NCBI RefSeq assembly: GCF_000150275.1 | Contig: NW_002060957.1 | Coordinates: forward strand, 856,445 to 920,444 | Origin: Trichoplax adhaerens | Lineage: Eukaryota; Placozoa; Uniplacotomia; Trichoplacea; Trichoplacidae | DNA length: 64,000 nucleotides | Direction of reading: 5' to 3' | Shown here: positions 13,801-26,210 of the stretch, one piece after another | Layout of the letters: each line of letters opens with the position of its first letter | Position numbering within the stretch: the stretch's first letter is position 1 | Program-made: the position numbers and the translations under genes | The notes under the pieces: model-generated | What the model saw: the letters and a program-made list of their open reading frames with translations, nothing else | What the model was told of the DNA's origin: nothing | Databases searched by the model: none

Positions 13801-16800
13801 GAAGAAATTGTACGCTTATAGGGGACGCACATCCTAATCTATGTTATTTGTCAATGATATCAGGTAAGTACTCGGGCATTTCTGATTTACCTCTGGATCA
13901 ACTTCCTTTCTAGTAGTTTAAATTGATTGGAATCAAATAAGATTAGTCCTTATTTTCGATCAACGATTACACAATCTCCTTCAAATTGCTTTTGTTCCTT
14001 CCTTATGTTTATATATTTATATAAACTACAGTAAAATAAAATATCAAGAAAGGAAGAGAAAATAGCAATTGTTGAACAAGTATTTTTCTTCTTCTCTGCG
14101 ATGGTATCATGCTACTCCATCATAATTGATTTGACACTTTAGAAATATAACAGAAAGATAATGATGATAATGATGATGAGCAGAAAAGAAATATTTTATC
14201 ATGTTAATAACACGTAATTGATGCAAGCTATAACATATAATATATATGGCGTAGGTTCTCATCAGATGAATTTTGTGCCTTTCTTACAACAGAAATTCAG
14301 CATTGATTATTCTATTGCCATCCTATTTCTCCAAAGACTTGAATCCACAAGCTAGACTTGTTTAACTCATCTATTAGTTCGTATTATGCTATATATTAAA
14401 AGTGGTTTTGAATTATATGAGATAATCTAGTGAAGTCTGTTGCTAAGCTTGAGACATGGAAAATTAGAGTCAATCTTACGAGATGGATTATAATGACAAG
14501 GGCACATCATCATGATAGGCGACAGATGTTTATGTTTGTCCTGAATGGCCATCAGTAGCAGTATTAACATCCATAGAGTCATCTTTACGTTTCCAAGTTA
14601 TTAAAATGAATATTATCGAGCATGATGTTGATAAGAGTTATCTATATTGGCTTATCTATGGTATAACAATCACTACTTGGGATAAACTCTAATCCATCTT
14701 TAAATAGATGTATTTTCTTGCAATCTAGTCGGAAACACATTAATAACAGCGTGATTGCTCCTCCTTTAAGAGCTAAAGTAAAGGAAATAAAGTCCCAAAT
14801 TACTGGCTAGGGATGATTGGCTCACTTTTAGAAAGGATGACAATCAAATTTGAGCAGAATAAATTGTACAGACAAGTTCTTGCTAAAAATTCCCCACAAA
14901 ACTGACTATTGAGTATCTTGCACAGATACCATAAAGAGTATTCAATGTCGGAAAATAGATTCTAGGCCCTATAGAATCATCGGCTATATTGACTATAGTT
15001 AGTATTGGTTATGCTATTGGTAAGAGAAATGTGAAATTATTTGAGTGATCTATTCCTTTGTAGTCATAGAACGAAGAGCTGACGATAAATTATCCATGCA
15101 AGCGTTGATGGATGATAAATAACAATTTAAACGGTCTTAAATCCCATATATAAAAACATAACATAATTTTATGAGTATTAGAGACAATTAAAAATTGATG
15201 AAGGCCGAATGGATATATACTCTCTATCACTATCAATATGAAAGATTCTTGATTATACGCGATAGAACTAAAGAAGTATCAATTATGCTAGAGAGCTAAG
15301 CACAGATTTAGGCTAAAAGAAATTTCCTAAATAGCTTAAAGAATTAACAAAAATTCTATCTCAGATCGAGTTATAAAATACATACGGTTTCGCTGATGAT
15401 TTTTAAAAAGTTGCAAGCTAACTTTTGTGGAAGGAAAAGCGTACCATGGGCGAGAAATAAGATATGTGCACATTTTTTTTACACTAGTAGCGAGAGGGAA
15501 AAATCAACAATCTACTGTTTGATCCGTTTCATTTTTCATGCCCTTTAGGATCGTCCTTCAATTGGACAATCCTATTAGCGATGGTTGCTAACGTTTACTT
15601 GATTCGCTACATGGCGCATGTTGATGACTTGGAATTAAACAATGTGATCGACTATCTTGCTTGGCAATGCTACTTAGTAGCTACGGGATAATCAAATGAT
15701 TTATCAATCGATGATGAAAATTAGTAAAACTAGTTGATAGGATCATCATCGCTATTATGACTACCGCCAGAAGGCCAAGAATCAACGTTAGAAACGATGG
15801 GAGTTACGTTATTCATATAGACAGCATCATCTCATTAATTGTCTGGCAACAACAACAACAAAAAAAAACATCCCCAAGCAAATTGATAATCAACAGAGTT
15901 TAGCTTGTTTTAGCAACATGATTTTATCCTATTGCAATCCATGTTCCATGGATTAGTATCGTATAAAGAAGGATACAAGAGGAAAGGGAAAAACAACAAC
16001 AACAAAAAATATCAAATCAAAATCAACTCTCCATCTCTTACCTTGTAAATAGAAAATGATGTAAGATAGAGGAAATCAACGACAATCAAGATGTAATCAA
16101 TCAATATTAACTTGTTAATAAGTGGTAATGGCTTTCAATACTTCTCTCTGGACTTAATTTAGATATTTTTGGGGGAAGAAAGACACAGCAGATGGTATCG
16201 AATCAATTGCAAAGAATAGGCAATGTTTAAATTCCAACTGTAGTGATTACTTGTATTCAAATGAATTGTTTAGAGAATGTTGTTTCATCACACATTGAAA
16301 CAGTTCCTATGGCTTCTTTGCTGTTACGTTAATTTAAAACCCAGTAGTTGGTAAGCTAACAACTCTCCTATCAATTCAATCACTTACTCAATTTCTTCCT
16401 ATTAGCAGTACTCATCAATGGATCACTTGTTTCTTGAGCTAAATGGTGCGTGTGCAGATGACGGTTATTTTTTTCCTCTTTTATTCTCTTAATTCATTTA
16501 GACTGATGCCTTTTATTCTTGTCCTAGATAACGTCAGTTAATCTAATCTTTATCTAGTCTAGTGTATAGAAAGGAGAACCAGCATTGAGTAGTGTGGCTC
16601 ATGCATTGAACTAGATGTATTGTTCAATAGATAATAAGGAAGGCAAGATTGCGCCGACTACAAGATAAGAGAACAATATAACCATTCATCGTTTATCTTA
16701 ATTGTTTTAATCAGAATTGATTACGTCCACAAGTTATCTCATCAATCCATTCTTCTCTTCTCATGTCAACAATATAAATCATAATAATTATTAATTTTGA

Positions 16801-16900
16801 AAAGAATGATGCAAATCATGTCAATGGCGACCATAGAGTTCAGAAAAAAAATACTAACTCTATGATGACGACACAAGATCACTGCACAAGCGCAAAATAA
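13801..16900. other. Gene-free stretch
   Basis: No exon or repeat array was recognised. Short A-rich and CAA-type simple runs occur near 15850-15870 and 15990-16010. The sequence is AT-rich, with stops frequent in all frames. Confidence 0.4.
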
Positions 16901-18880
16901 TGTAAATAGTAGTTAGCAAGGGATTGAATTAATAGGTTATGCCTATGGTCTAATTAATTCTTGATGGCGTGTCTGCAGCGCAAAATTTATACAAAGAAAG
17001 GAGTAAACCACATCTTCAACAATCTTGCACACTATCATTGACCTTTGCAGCTTATTTTTAAGACAATAATAATAATGTCATTAAAGGCAAGGGGCAAAAA
17101 CTAGAAGATGCTTATTAATTGAAATGGTATTAATCAAGGAATTGAGTTAAAAGAATGTAAAAATCATTTAACTCAATCTTGCCAACAGGTTAGTACCGGA
17201 AGCTTATACGAAGAAAACAACAGACTATATGTTCTATAGTACTATCGATCTCTGCAATTTATTTTCTACTGAATGACGAACATCTGTCAATGATAAATGA
17301 GGATAACAGATTAACAGTATATCGTCAAAATAATTAATATAGCAGTAAGTAAAGGATTGAATTAATAGATTATAGTAATAGTGTAATGAATTCTTTGTGG
17401 CTAGTCTGCAACGCTAGTTTATACAGAGAGGGAATGAGAAAATTATATCTTGTACTAAATCATTCATCTTTGCAACTTATTTTTGAGAGAATAACGGCAA
17501 TGTAATTTAAGACAAGATAGAAAAATTAGAAGGTACTTAATGATTGAAGTAGTTATTAATCAAGGGATTGAATTAATAAAGTGTAGAAATTGTTTAATTC
17601 AATCTTGCAAGCAGGTTAGCATCGGAAACTGTTGCAAAGAAAACAAGAGACTAGGTGGCATGCAGTACTATCGATTTCTGCAGCTAGAATGATAAAAATA
17701 AGTCATTAATAAGAGGAGATAATAAGTGTATGGATGAAATAATTAATATAGTCGTAAGCAAAAGATTGAATTAATAGATTATAGTAATAATGTAATGAAT
17801 TCTTAGTGGCTAGTACACCGTAAGTTTATATATGAGGTCATGAGAAAATCATATCTTGTGCGAAACCATTCATCTTTGCAACTTATTTTTAAGACAATAA
17901 TGGCAATGCTATTTAATGCAAGATGCTTAATAGATGAAATAGTTTTAATCAAGGGATTGAGTTAATAAAGTGTAGAAATCGTGTTATTTAATCTCGCTAG
18001 TAGGTTAGCATAGAAAGCTTATGCAACGAAAAAAGAGATTATACGTCATGCAGTATTATAAATTTCTGCAGCTAGGATGATGAAAATAGGTCTAGGGGAT
18101 AATAGCATATGGATGAAATAATTGAAATATTAGTAAGCAAAGGATTGAATTAATAGACTATAGCAATAATGGGATGGATTTTTTGCGGCTAGTCTGCAGT
18201 GCTGGTTTATATGAAGGTGATGAGAAAATTACCTCTTGTACAATATCATTGACCTCTGCAGACAGTAATGGCAATGCCATTAAAGACGAGACGGGAAAAA
18301 CTAGGAGGTGATAAATAATTGAAATAGTATCAGTCGAAGGATTGAGTAATAGAGTATAGAAATCGTTAATTCAATCTTCCTAATTGGCCGACACTGGAAG
18401 CTTATACAAAGAAAATCAGAGACTACATGTTATATAGAACTATCAATTTCTGAAAAGTATTTTTAATAAGATAAGAAACGCCTGTCAACGACGAAATAGG
18501 ATAGCAGTATACGGCGAATTAATTGAAATAGTAGTAAGAAGAGTATTGAACTAATAGATTATCGCCATGATGCAATGAATTCTCTGTAGCTAGCCTGCAG
18601 CGTAAAGTTATATAACATCTAACATATCCAATAATGATATAGCCACACATTGTGGAATATCATTAATCTCTGCAGACAATAATGCCAATATCATTAAAGA
18701 TGAGACGAGAAAACTACGAGATGAAAAATAAATGAATTAGTATTAAGGGATTGAGTTAATAGAGCGTATAAATTTTGTAGATTATCATTAATATTCGTAG
18801 TTTATTTTTAAGACTATAATACCAATAGCATAAGCTTGCATAGGGAAATGTTAGCTTTGACCTTCAGGTTTCGATCTTTT
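16900..18880. repeat. Higher-order tandem repeat, five copies of about 400 bp
   Basis: The block GGATTGAATTAATAG followed by TTAT...AATGAATTCTTnGTGGCTAGTCTGCAnCG starts near 16921, 17354, 17763, 18142 and 18544, giving spacings of about 433, 409, 379 and 402 bp. Between the blocks each unit repeats the same order of words: AGAAAATTAnATCTTGTAC, CATTnATCTTTGCAACTTATTTTTAAGA, ACTAGAAGnTnCTTAATnATTGAA, a second GGATTGAGTTAATA, TTTAATTCAATCTTGCnAnCAGGTTAGC and CTATCGATTTCTGCAG. The GGATTGA word occurs twice per unit, so each 400-bp unit is itself made of two related halves. No open reading frame survives. The array is old but clearly structured. Confidence 0.75.
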
Positions 18881-20325
18881 TTTATAATAATCGCAAAATG
18901 GCCTTAAAACAGGGATAATGTAATATTGTATAAGTGCATAAAGCTAAAATATAGAAATAGCAAATTGGAGGTGGCTAGTAACATGCTAACCTACAGTATT
19001 TCACTCGATTCTATTAGATGGACAGGAAGGTCTTCTATCTGCAGTAAAACGATAATTTTAAAGCTTTAATTTGGAAGTTGATCTGGCCCTTGTACGTAAT
19101 ATCAATCCTAATTTGCAACTAACCGAAAGGGAATTCATACCTATATTTACTTAAATATTTTTCCATTAATAATTATAATTATATAATTTATAATCCTTTA
19201 TTTTGGGTAGTGCTTTCGAACTACAGTAACTTTACACTTTATAGTATTACAAATAATTGCTATGTTGAACCATTATACCAAAATGATCGCAATATAAGCG
19301 CTATCTATTCAATAAAATGGTTGCTCAAATAATACCAGAGACTCCAAAAAGAGTGCTAATATAGTCAGATATTAGCAGCGACAGAGCGATCACAATTTCA
19401 ATAATCTCTCTATCTATCCTTTACGTTAAGGATGAAAGAATTGGACAATTTTATCTAAATCAATATCGTAATTTGCATCTAGCTAAAATAATCTACGTCA
19501 ATTCCTACAATTTATCCATATAAATGCTAGAGGAATTATTTTTCATTGATAATAAAGCTCAATTGTTACGGAATGTAAAAAGTGCACAAAATCATTCAAA
19601 TTGATCATGATCAAGATCACCATGGACGATCATTTCTCAATTCGGTTTAGCGAGGCAGGTAATGCGATTATGCTCATACCTATACTACAATTTAAATCAT
19701 TTCCTAAACCGTTTTTGGTAATGGGGAGAGTCGTACAATTTTATACGTGTCTAGCTACAATTTGCATTTTTCCTCAGCTATTACAGCACATGACAAGTAG
19801 CAAGTCTATTGCAATTACACTCTTTGCCCATTCTATTTAGTACTCAAATGAGTGAACAATATCGTGCAAATTCATCCATCTCGATATTCTTCTATACCGG
19901 TATTCCTTTTTACTATCCTATCATGGATCTATCGCAATTATGATGCAACTTTGATTAGCCATAAAACGTAAGAACTATCCACTTTTCCTCTACTTGCTAG
20001 TATTTTGGAAGAATCATTTGCTCTAAGATTAATATAATTGATGGTAGATAATTTAATCATTTCCCAATTTTATTTAAGCATCTATGCTTACATGATGCCG
20101 TTTTACCTCTGTCAATGATGGTACCGCATAATCAATAACGATAGCAGACTGATTATCGCTTCAATCATTTCTCCATTTAGCCATACAGTAAATGGACAAA
20201 TTATAATATGCAATTTTAATTCTTGAAATGAAAAATAAATAGGTTTAGTGCCATGACTAATGTATCACGGCTCCAATCTTTCCGTATAACTGTAGCTCAC
20301 TCACGATCATTATATGCATGGACTA
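18881..20325. other. Gene-free stretch with faint repeats
   Basis: Loose repeats of the type ATCAATnnnAATTTGCAnCTA followed by TTTTTCnATTAATAATnA are seen near 19090-19170 and 19465-19560. The plus-strand frame 19601-19840 has no recognisable domain and no convincing splice context. No gene is called. Confidence 0.35.
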
Positions 20326-20329
20326 TGAT

Positions 20330-20795
20330 GATGGTTGGTAAAATTAGTTCCTGCCAACATCGCAGATTGGTCACTATTAGAGGATATGTCTGTATATCTA
20401 CCTAAGCTACAGACGACTAGCCTTTATCTTAACCCCTTCACCATCATGAATGCTTTTGCAATGTCAGAAATAATTCCCATTCGAGATCATATCTTGATCC
20501 TCATTGATGTTATTTCATGATTACCAATGCATTACATTTCCAATCCATCTGCAAATCTTAGCTTATTATGATTATTTGATGCATTGACCATGACGCAGGT
20601 TGATAGGATTGGTTTCTGCCAACATGGCAGAATAATCACCATTTATGTACATGTCTTCATATTTTATTAGGCAACAGACATACTCTAACCGTATCCTAGC
20701 CCTTTTACTTTCATGAAAGCTTTTTACAATGGCAAAAATAATAATGACCTTTTAAATTCATATCTCTATCCTAATTGGCAAGAGATGCGCTGATT
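20330..20795. repeat. Two-copy direct repeat, about 265 bp apart
   Basis: The segment beginning GGTAAAATTAGTTCCTGCC at about 20336 is echoed at about 20604 (GGATTGGTTTCTGCC). Both copies share GCCAACATnGCAGA, TCACnATTn, ATGTCTnnATAT, ACAGACnnACT, CnnTATCnTAnCCC, TTCATGAAnGCTTTT and AATGnCAnAAATAAT. Divergence is about a quarter of positions by eye. The plus-strand frame at 20335-20520 lies inside the first copy and is not conserved in the second, so it is not called as a gene. Confidence 0.55.
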
Positions 20796-21125
20796 CTAAC
20801 ATCTCATCTTCATTCATTTTAGTCGACGATCGATCTTTTAGGATTATTTCTATATTAATAACTACCGGTATTGCATGTTGTGTCAGGACTAGCTAGGCAT
20901 ATGCTCAATCGAACATGTTTGAAATCCATAAAAATCGTATTAAAATAAGAAAAGATGGCAAGATTGGCAATGACTAAAAGTATCGGTCTAGCGAGAAACA
21001 ATAATTATCGAGCTAACTGCCTCGAGTAAAAGCGAAACAATTCTAAAACATATGATTGATCGGATTAGCCATTTTTCTATTTGTCAAGGAACATAAGCGA
21101 AAGAAAATCTCTACACTATTTGCTT

Positions 21126-21447
21126 TTAATGGATTGATTGACCTTTCCACCTAATGTTAACCAGAGAAATTTATATTGACGTCGATGTATTGACTGTTTA
21201 GTATTTCGTAATACGGTTTGTTTACTTACTGAAGGATTGCAATAATGTCCTTTGATATCTTACCGGCGAGAAAGACTGTAAAAGATACTTTGTATGATGG
21301 GTCTAATTTATCCCTCGATTGATAGAGAAATGCTGCTAACCATGATAGCAATTCTCTTTCATCAATATTAGCAAATGGTACGACCATCAAATGATCTATC
21401 GTGAGTAATTTGATTAATAAATGCAGGGAATCGTTTGAAATACTCAT
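21126..21447 (-). CDS. Candidate two-exon small gene, about 80 residues, unknown function
   Basis: Exon 1, 21447-21230, starts at an ATG and reads 72 codons plus two bases into a strong GTAAGT donor. Exon 2, 21150-21126, follows an acceptor ending CATTAG and closes the frame at TAA after seven more residues. The intron is 79 bp, normal for this window, and the phases match. The predicted peptide is helical in pattern (DSLHLLIKLLTIDHLMVV, DERELLSWLAAFLYQ, KISKDIIAIL). I do not recognise a family. An acceptor-like sequence lies just upstream at 21459, so exon 1 could instead be an internal exon of a longer gene. Coding-like segments further upstream on the same strand (see 21760-22136) may belong with it. 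Evidence is open frame, splice sites and composition only. Confidence 0.38.
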
Positions 21448-21759
21448 CCATTCCCCACCTTTTAAAGGTTTAGTTCAGTCTTAAAATCCAATCTATCATT
21501 TTATTCTGATAGAATATTTCCTTCCTCTATCTTATCATCTGTTTTATGATTGTTTGTTGGGCCACAAATGTGTTAGGAGTAAGATCAAATTCAACTACCT
21601 ATCCGCCCTATTAGACTGCATTCGATCACCTAAGTAATCAGCTGACGTTGATTAGACTTTCTTAAATTGATGTTATGGTTTATCTAGAAATTCTAATTTT
21701 GAGGAATATAGACTAGAAGGTAGAAAAATGCCTCATGTTAAAGGGCAAAGGTAATCCTG

Positions 21760-22136
21760 TCAATATGCGAAATTATTTCGAGACAAGAAAAGAATTTCCT
21801 CGACTAACATACGGTCGAGAATCTTCTCCATCATGAATTGTGTTAAGAAATCTAGCACAAGCTGGGAATAGATTAAAAAGGTGGAAAAAAAATTTTATCC
21901 GAATTTATAATAATGGAAACTGTTTCATGCATCAATCAATGGAAATAATTCGCCTTTGATGAGATCCAAAATTCGATCAAGATTTTAAACCATTTATAAG
22001 CAGGATAGTGAGCGAAAAATGCATCTTCTATAATGGGATAGATCGGATGTGTAAATCGACTAACGAATAACACTAACCTTACAGCATTGACAGTCTTCTT
22101 TTGCTTGGCTAGGAATAGAATATCCACATTAGCGGT
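21760..22136 (-). pseudogene. Coding-like orphan segments, minus strand
   Basis: Two pieces look protein-coding. From about 22136, after an acceptor (GATTAG), a frame gives YTANVDILFLAKQKKTVNA and either meets a GTAAGG donor at about 22085 or stays open to the stop at 21936. From 21861, after the acceptor TTCCCAG, a 33-codon frame contains LDFLTQFMMEKILDRML and stops at TGA 21762-21760 with no donor before it. They have the look of exons from a helical protein, but I could not join them to each other or to 21447 in phase. They may be remains of a decayed gene or exons whose partners I missed. No family is recognised. Confidence 0.25.
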
Positions 22137-22689
22137 ATACAAAATGGATACCGTCTAATCTTTAAGCCCAAATATACCCTCTACACAAGAGCTAGGTCAC
22201 AAATACTGTATGTTCTTAGACCATAGTTTACTTTCAAAATAATCCATTATTCATGAGAGGTTAGAAGAAATTATATATTCAATTGGGGGTTTACTGTTAG
22301 TATCATCACTTATGGCTAAGGAGATAAAAATTCTTTCTCTACCCAAGTTAGCTTTAATCTATTATTGATGACATCTTGGTATCAATTTGGATATCCCATC
22401 ATGGTTCTACTAAGTAAAAGGCTTGTTTACGGAATAAGAACAATAAAATTAGACTAGCGTTTATCTTCTTGATTGCATAGTTTGTGATCTAGCTTCCATT
22501 ATTTATGAGATGATGATAATACATCAATCATCTACTGTCTTGGTTGTACTATAACTGCTTAAATAAAAAAATACAATCATAATTTTATTATATCTTTCTG
22601 CTTGATAATAAATTTCCTTATTCGATATCAAGAAGTTTTATCCCTACAGTAGACGCGTTAAGTATTCCATATTTTCTATGAAAGACCAA

Positions 22690-23420
22690 AGATATTCATA
22701 GCAAAAAACGATGAAATGTGATCATCTTCGTAGGCCATCACTTTACTTTTATCATCATTTATCCTATGTTCAAATTGAACTCAATACTGGTAATAAATTT
22801 TCATTTTAGTTATTGAGAGGTTTTCTTACGTAATGACATTTAATTCGAATGCTTTCGCTACTCCTTACTTGCTTCGGCAAGGCTGTACTATTCATAAAAA
22901 AGGACGATGAAATTCAATCATTTTCTTAAGCTACCGGTTTACTTTAATATCATTATTCCTATGCTCAAATTGAAGCCAACGCCGGCAATCAATTTCCTTT
23001 TTAGTAACCGAGAGATTCTTTATTTGTAATTATATATACATACAATATGAATGTTCTAGTTACTTCCTAGCAAGACCAAACTATTCATACGAAAGGACAA
23101 CGAAACTGATCATCTTCGCATCTATTCTACTTTAATGTCATTTATCATATGCTCAAATAAAACTCAATACTGGCAACAAATTTCCATTTTCATTATCGAG
23201 AGATTTCATTTATAATTAATAATACTGATGCTTTAGCTACTCGCTATTTGATATTATAAGTTCAAAACTAATCACAGGTTGTAAGTTCAAAAATAATCAC
23301 AGGGAAGGACGATGAAATTAGGCTATCTTACTAGGCCATCAATTTACTTTAATATCATTCATTCTATACTCAAATTGAACTTAATACTGCAATGATGCTA
23401 CCATGAAAGGTTATTCAAGC
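22690..23420. repeat. Tandem repeat, four copies of about 195 bp
   Basis: The unit begins near a GGACGATGAAAT word at about 22708 (worn), 22900, 23093 and 23305. It continues with ATCnTCnTAnGCCATC, TTTACTTTAATATCATT, TATGCTCAAATTGAACTCAATACTGGCAAT, AATTTCCnTTTT and TTATYGAGAGATT, then a variable spacer ending in GCTACTCnCTA. Copy spacing is about 192, 193 and 212 bp. No coding content. Confidence 0.65.
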
Positions 23421-23489
23421 TCATATTTCTTGCCCATTTTATCATTTACCTTCGGTCCATGAATCATTGTCATCAGGATACCTTAATCA

Positions 23490-24620
23490 TACTACATTAT
23501 AACGGTAAATCTACCCGGAATAAATGATGAAATCATCTTTCTTCTTCTTTGCACTAGTTTTACTATTAATTATATTTATCATTCATGAAATATAGAAATA
23601 TCCATCCTATACTGCAATAACTTAAATGTAAGTGAACTCGAGCTTTAGTATATCCATCTTCCTAGGCTATGAGTTTACATTTATCCTATACTCTAATTAA
23701 ATCCAATACTGCAAGAATTATAATACAACGATGACAGAGTAATGACACTTTAGTTATCCTTCTTTCCTATATTATAATTTCAATTTTCGCCCATGATATA
23801 ATATGACGATATTTTGTAGCGGTAAAGCTACCCGGAAAGAATGATCAAAACATCTTTACTCCTATACACTAGCTTCCTGTTAATAATATTTGTTACTTAG
23901 AAATCGAGAAACATTTAATTTATGCAGCAATGACGCAAGTGGGAGGATATTCAAGTTTCGAGTATATCCTTCCTTCCCCCATTACAGTTTACTTTTTTTA
24001 TCCAAGATTTAAAATCATCTAGATCCTTTAACTACTGTATTCATCTAGAAATTTAAAGACTGACGTTATAGAACTGTTCGTAGGAAAAGACGATGGAATT
24101 TCTACCTTATTCCTCTTATGCTATAGAAGATACTCATTTATCATTTATGAAATACTGAAATTTAATCTATCCAGGGCTGCAATTCTAAATTACATTTTAG
24201 AGGATGCCCTTCTTTCCTCTATGAATCCACGGTTCAGAATTTAAATCCTTAAACTAGTCTATATTGTAAAGTGAACATTACAGAGATAGTGATTAGGAAT
24301 GAAAATTTTACACTATTCCTCTGATGCTATCATTGATCCACCGTGGAAATTGAATATATCCAGTACTGCAGTCCTACTCTACACATAAAGTATTAATTAA
24401 GTTTTAGCCCATCCTTGTTCCCTATATTCTTATTTAGCTTTTACCCGTAATTCACAATCTGAATCCTTTTAATTTCTTTATATTATAAGGTGAACAAGAT
24501 CGGGGTATAGCTATTCAGAGAAAATTACTCCTCTTATGCTATGATTCAATGTTCCTCAATCTATCCCATACGACAACGATCAAATATAGAAAAAGGCACT
24601 TAAGTTTTAGCCTACCCCAC
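23490..24620. repeat. Second, related repeat family, unit about 310 bp and worn
   Basis: The phrase GCGGTAAAnCTACCCGGAA near 23502 recurs at about 23817, about 315 bp later, each time followed by AATGATnAAAnCATCTTT and a TATACACTAGTTT-like word. Shorter worn echoes (TCCTCTTATGCTAT, TCATTTATnATTnATGAAATA, CCATACTGCAA) continue to about 24600. It shares short words with the array just upstream, suggesting common ancestry. No gene is seen. Confidence 0.45.
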
Positions 24621-24959
24621 CTCCCCTAAATCATAATTTATTATTCATCGACATTATAATGCGTAAAGTGTTGGCAAAAATTCATCAATGGCAGTAATCA
24701 ACCATAACTACTCCAAAGGTAAATCAAAATTGCAATTGTAAGAGTCAAGTAAAAGAATCACTTTATTGCAATGCCTGCAAGCCATATTATGAATATGAAT
24801 GAATTGCATACTAAAAAATATGCTATCCTGCTCTGATGGTAAAATAAACTTTAATCCTTTCTACTGCATTATCCTGCATGATTAATATCTCAATCCCGAT
24901 ATCATGCAGCTATCATAGCATCTGATGAGAGATATGAGTCAATTCAGGTGGACCCAGCG

Positions 24960-25255
24960 CCAATTTTCAATCAACACTTTGAATGGCCGATTAATATCAA
25001 GCTTGTTGTTTTTACTTGATTAATGAGACTGTCATTAGGTAAATATTCTTCAATGCTGGAATGCAATGAATGGTCGGTCATTCTCAACAGGAAATCAAAG
25101 GCCCAAAGCCAATTTTCAATCAACACTTTGAATGGCCGATTAATATCAAGTTTGTTGTTTTTACCTGACCAATGGTGGAGAAGATCATTAGGTAAACATT
25201 CTCCAATGCTGGAATGCAGTGGATGGTCATTCCAACTGGAAATCAAAATAAAGCA
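24960..25255. repeat. Recent 149-bp tandem duplication, two copies
   Basis: Copy 1 starts at about 24960 and copy 2 at about 25109. Both begin CCAATTTTCAATCAACACTT and stay closely matched through GGCCGATTAATATCAAG, TTGTTGTTTTTAC, TCATTAGGTAAA, ATTCTnCAATGCTGGAATGC, GGATGGTC and GGAAATCAAA. Similarity is far higher than in any other repeat here, so the duplication is young. The overlapping plus and minus reading frames across it are by-products and are not called as genes. Confidence 0.85.
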
Positions 25256-25261
25256 TCTCTT

Positions 25262-26210
25262 CTTTGCGAGAGTATGATGATAATGGTGAAGAAATGCGTT
25301 TATTTCTATATTTGTTATACCGTCTCGTACTCAACTTGCCGATCTAATTAATATCTGCGTATGTCAACATGATTTTACTTTATAACAAAGTACCATGCTA
25401 AAAGTATTCCTATCGCATACGCAAAACAGAGATGATGCTTTATAGTAGCCTTTACAACGAGTAAATAAAGCGATAGCATTAATACTGCCACGTTCTAATA
25501 TCAGAAAGGCGCTTAATTAACAAGGACAGGGTTAGCGTCTTTAGCCGGTCTATCGCAATTAAAATTGTGAAACCTTTTCATGGCGAGAAGATTACGATGA
25601 TGGTGAAGAAATGTGTCTATTTCTGCATTTATTATCCCTGTAGAACTCAACTTAGTAATAAAGTAAATGTCAACATTATTCCATTTTATGACTAAGTATC
25701 AAGATAAAAATATCCCTATCATATACCCAGACAGAGATGGCATTTTGTAGTAAAAAGCAAAATATCTAAATCGATTTTATTGCAATTAAAATTACCAAAT
25801 CTTTTCTTGGCTAAGCTACGATGATGATAAAGAAATGCGTCTGTTTCTATATTCATTATCCCTTGTAGTACTCAACTCAGCAATAAAGTAAATATCAACA
25901 TAATCTTATTTAATGACAAAGTAGCATAGTAAAAAAATATCTGCATCACATACGCAAACAGAGATAGTACTTTGAAGCCAAAAATGGCAACATCTTAACC
26001 GAGCGATAGCATTGAAGGTGCTAGGTTGTAATATCAGGAAAAAGTGTTTCCATAACGAGGACAGGGTAAGTATCTTTAGCTAGTATATAGTATTTAGAGT
26101 CGTATAACTTCTAAGAGCTTCTCCTTGACGAGAATATGATGAGGATGAATAAGAAATGCATCTATTTCTATATTCATGATCATTATTACAAAACTGAACC
26201 ACGCAAAGAT
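25262..26210. repeat. Tandem repeat, four copies of about 230-320 bp
   Basis: The phrase GATGATnATGGTGAAGAAATGCGTCTATTTCTATATTnAT starts near 25274, 25598, 25819 and 26139. Each copy, where complete, continues with CTTGTAnnACTCAACTnAGnAATAAAGTAAATnTCAACAT, ACAAAGTAnCAnGnTAAAAATAT and ATACGCAnACAGAGATnnnACTTT. Two copies also share AACGAGGACAGGGTnAGnnTCTTTAGC (about 25517 and 26057). No coding potential was recognised. Confidence 0.6.

Noticed and set aside
24971-25277. Overlapping plus and minus frames of 84 and 91 codons
   Set aside because: Both arise from the young 149-bp duplication; the mirrored pattern on two strands shows sequence repetition, not coding.
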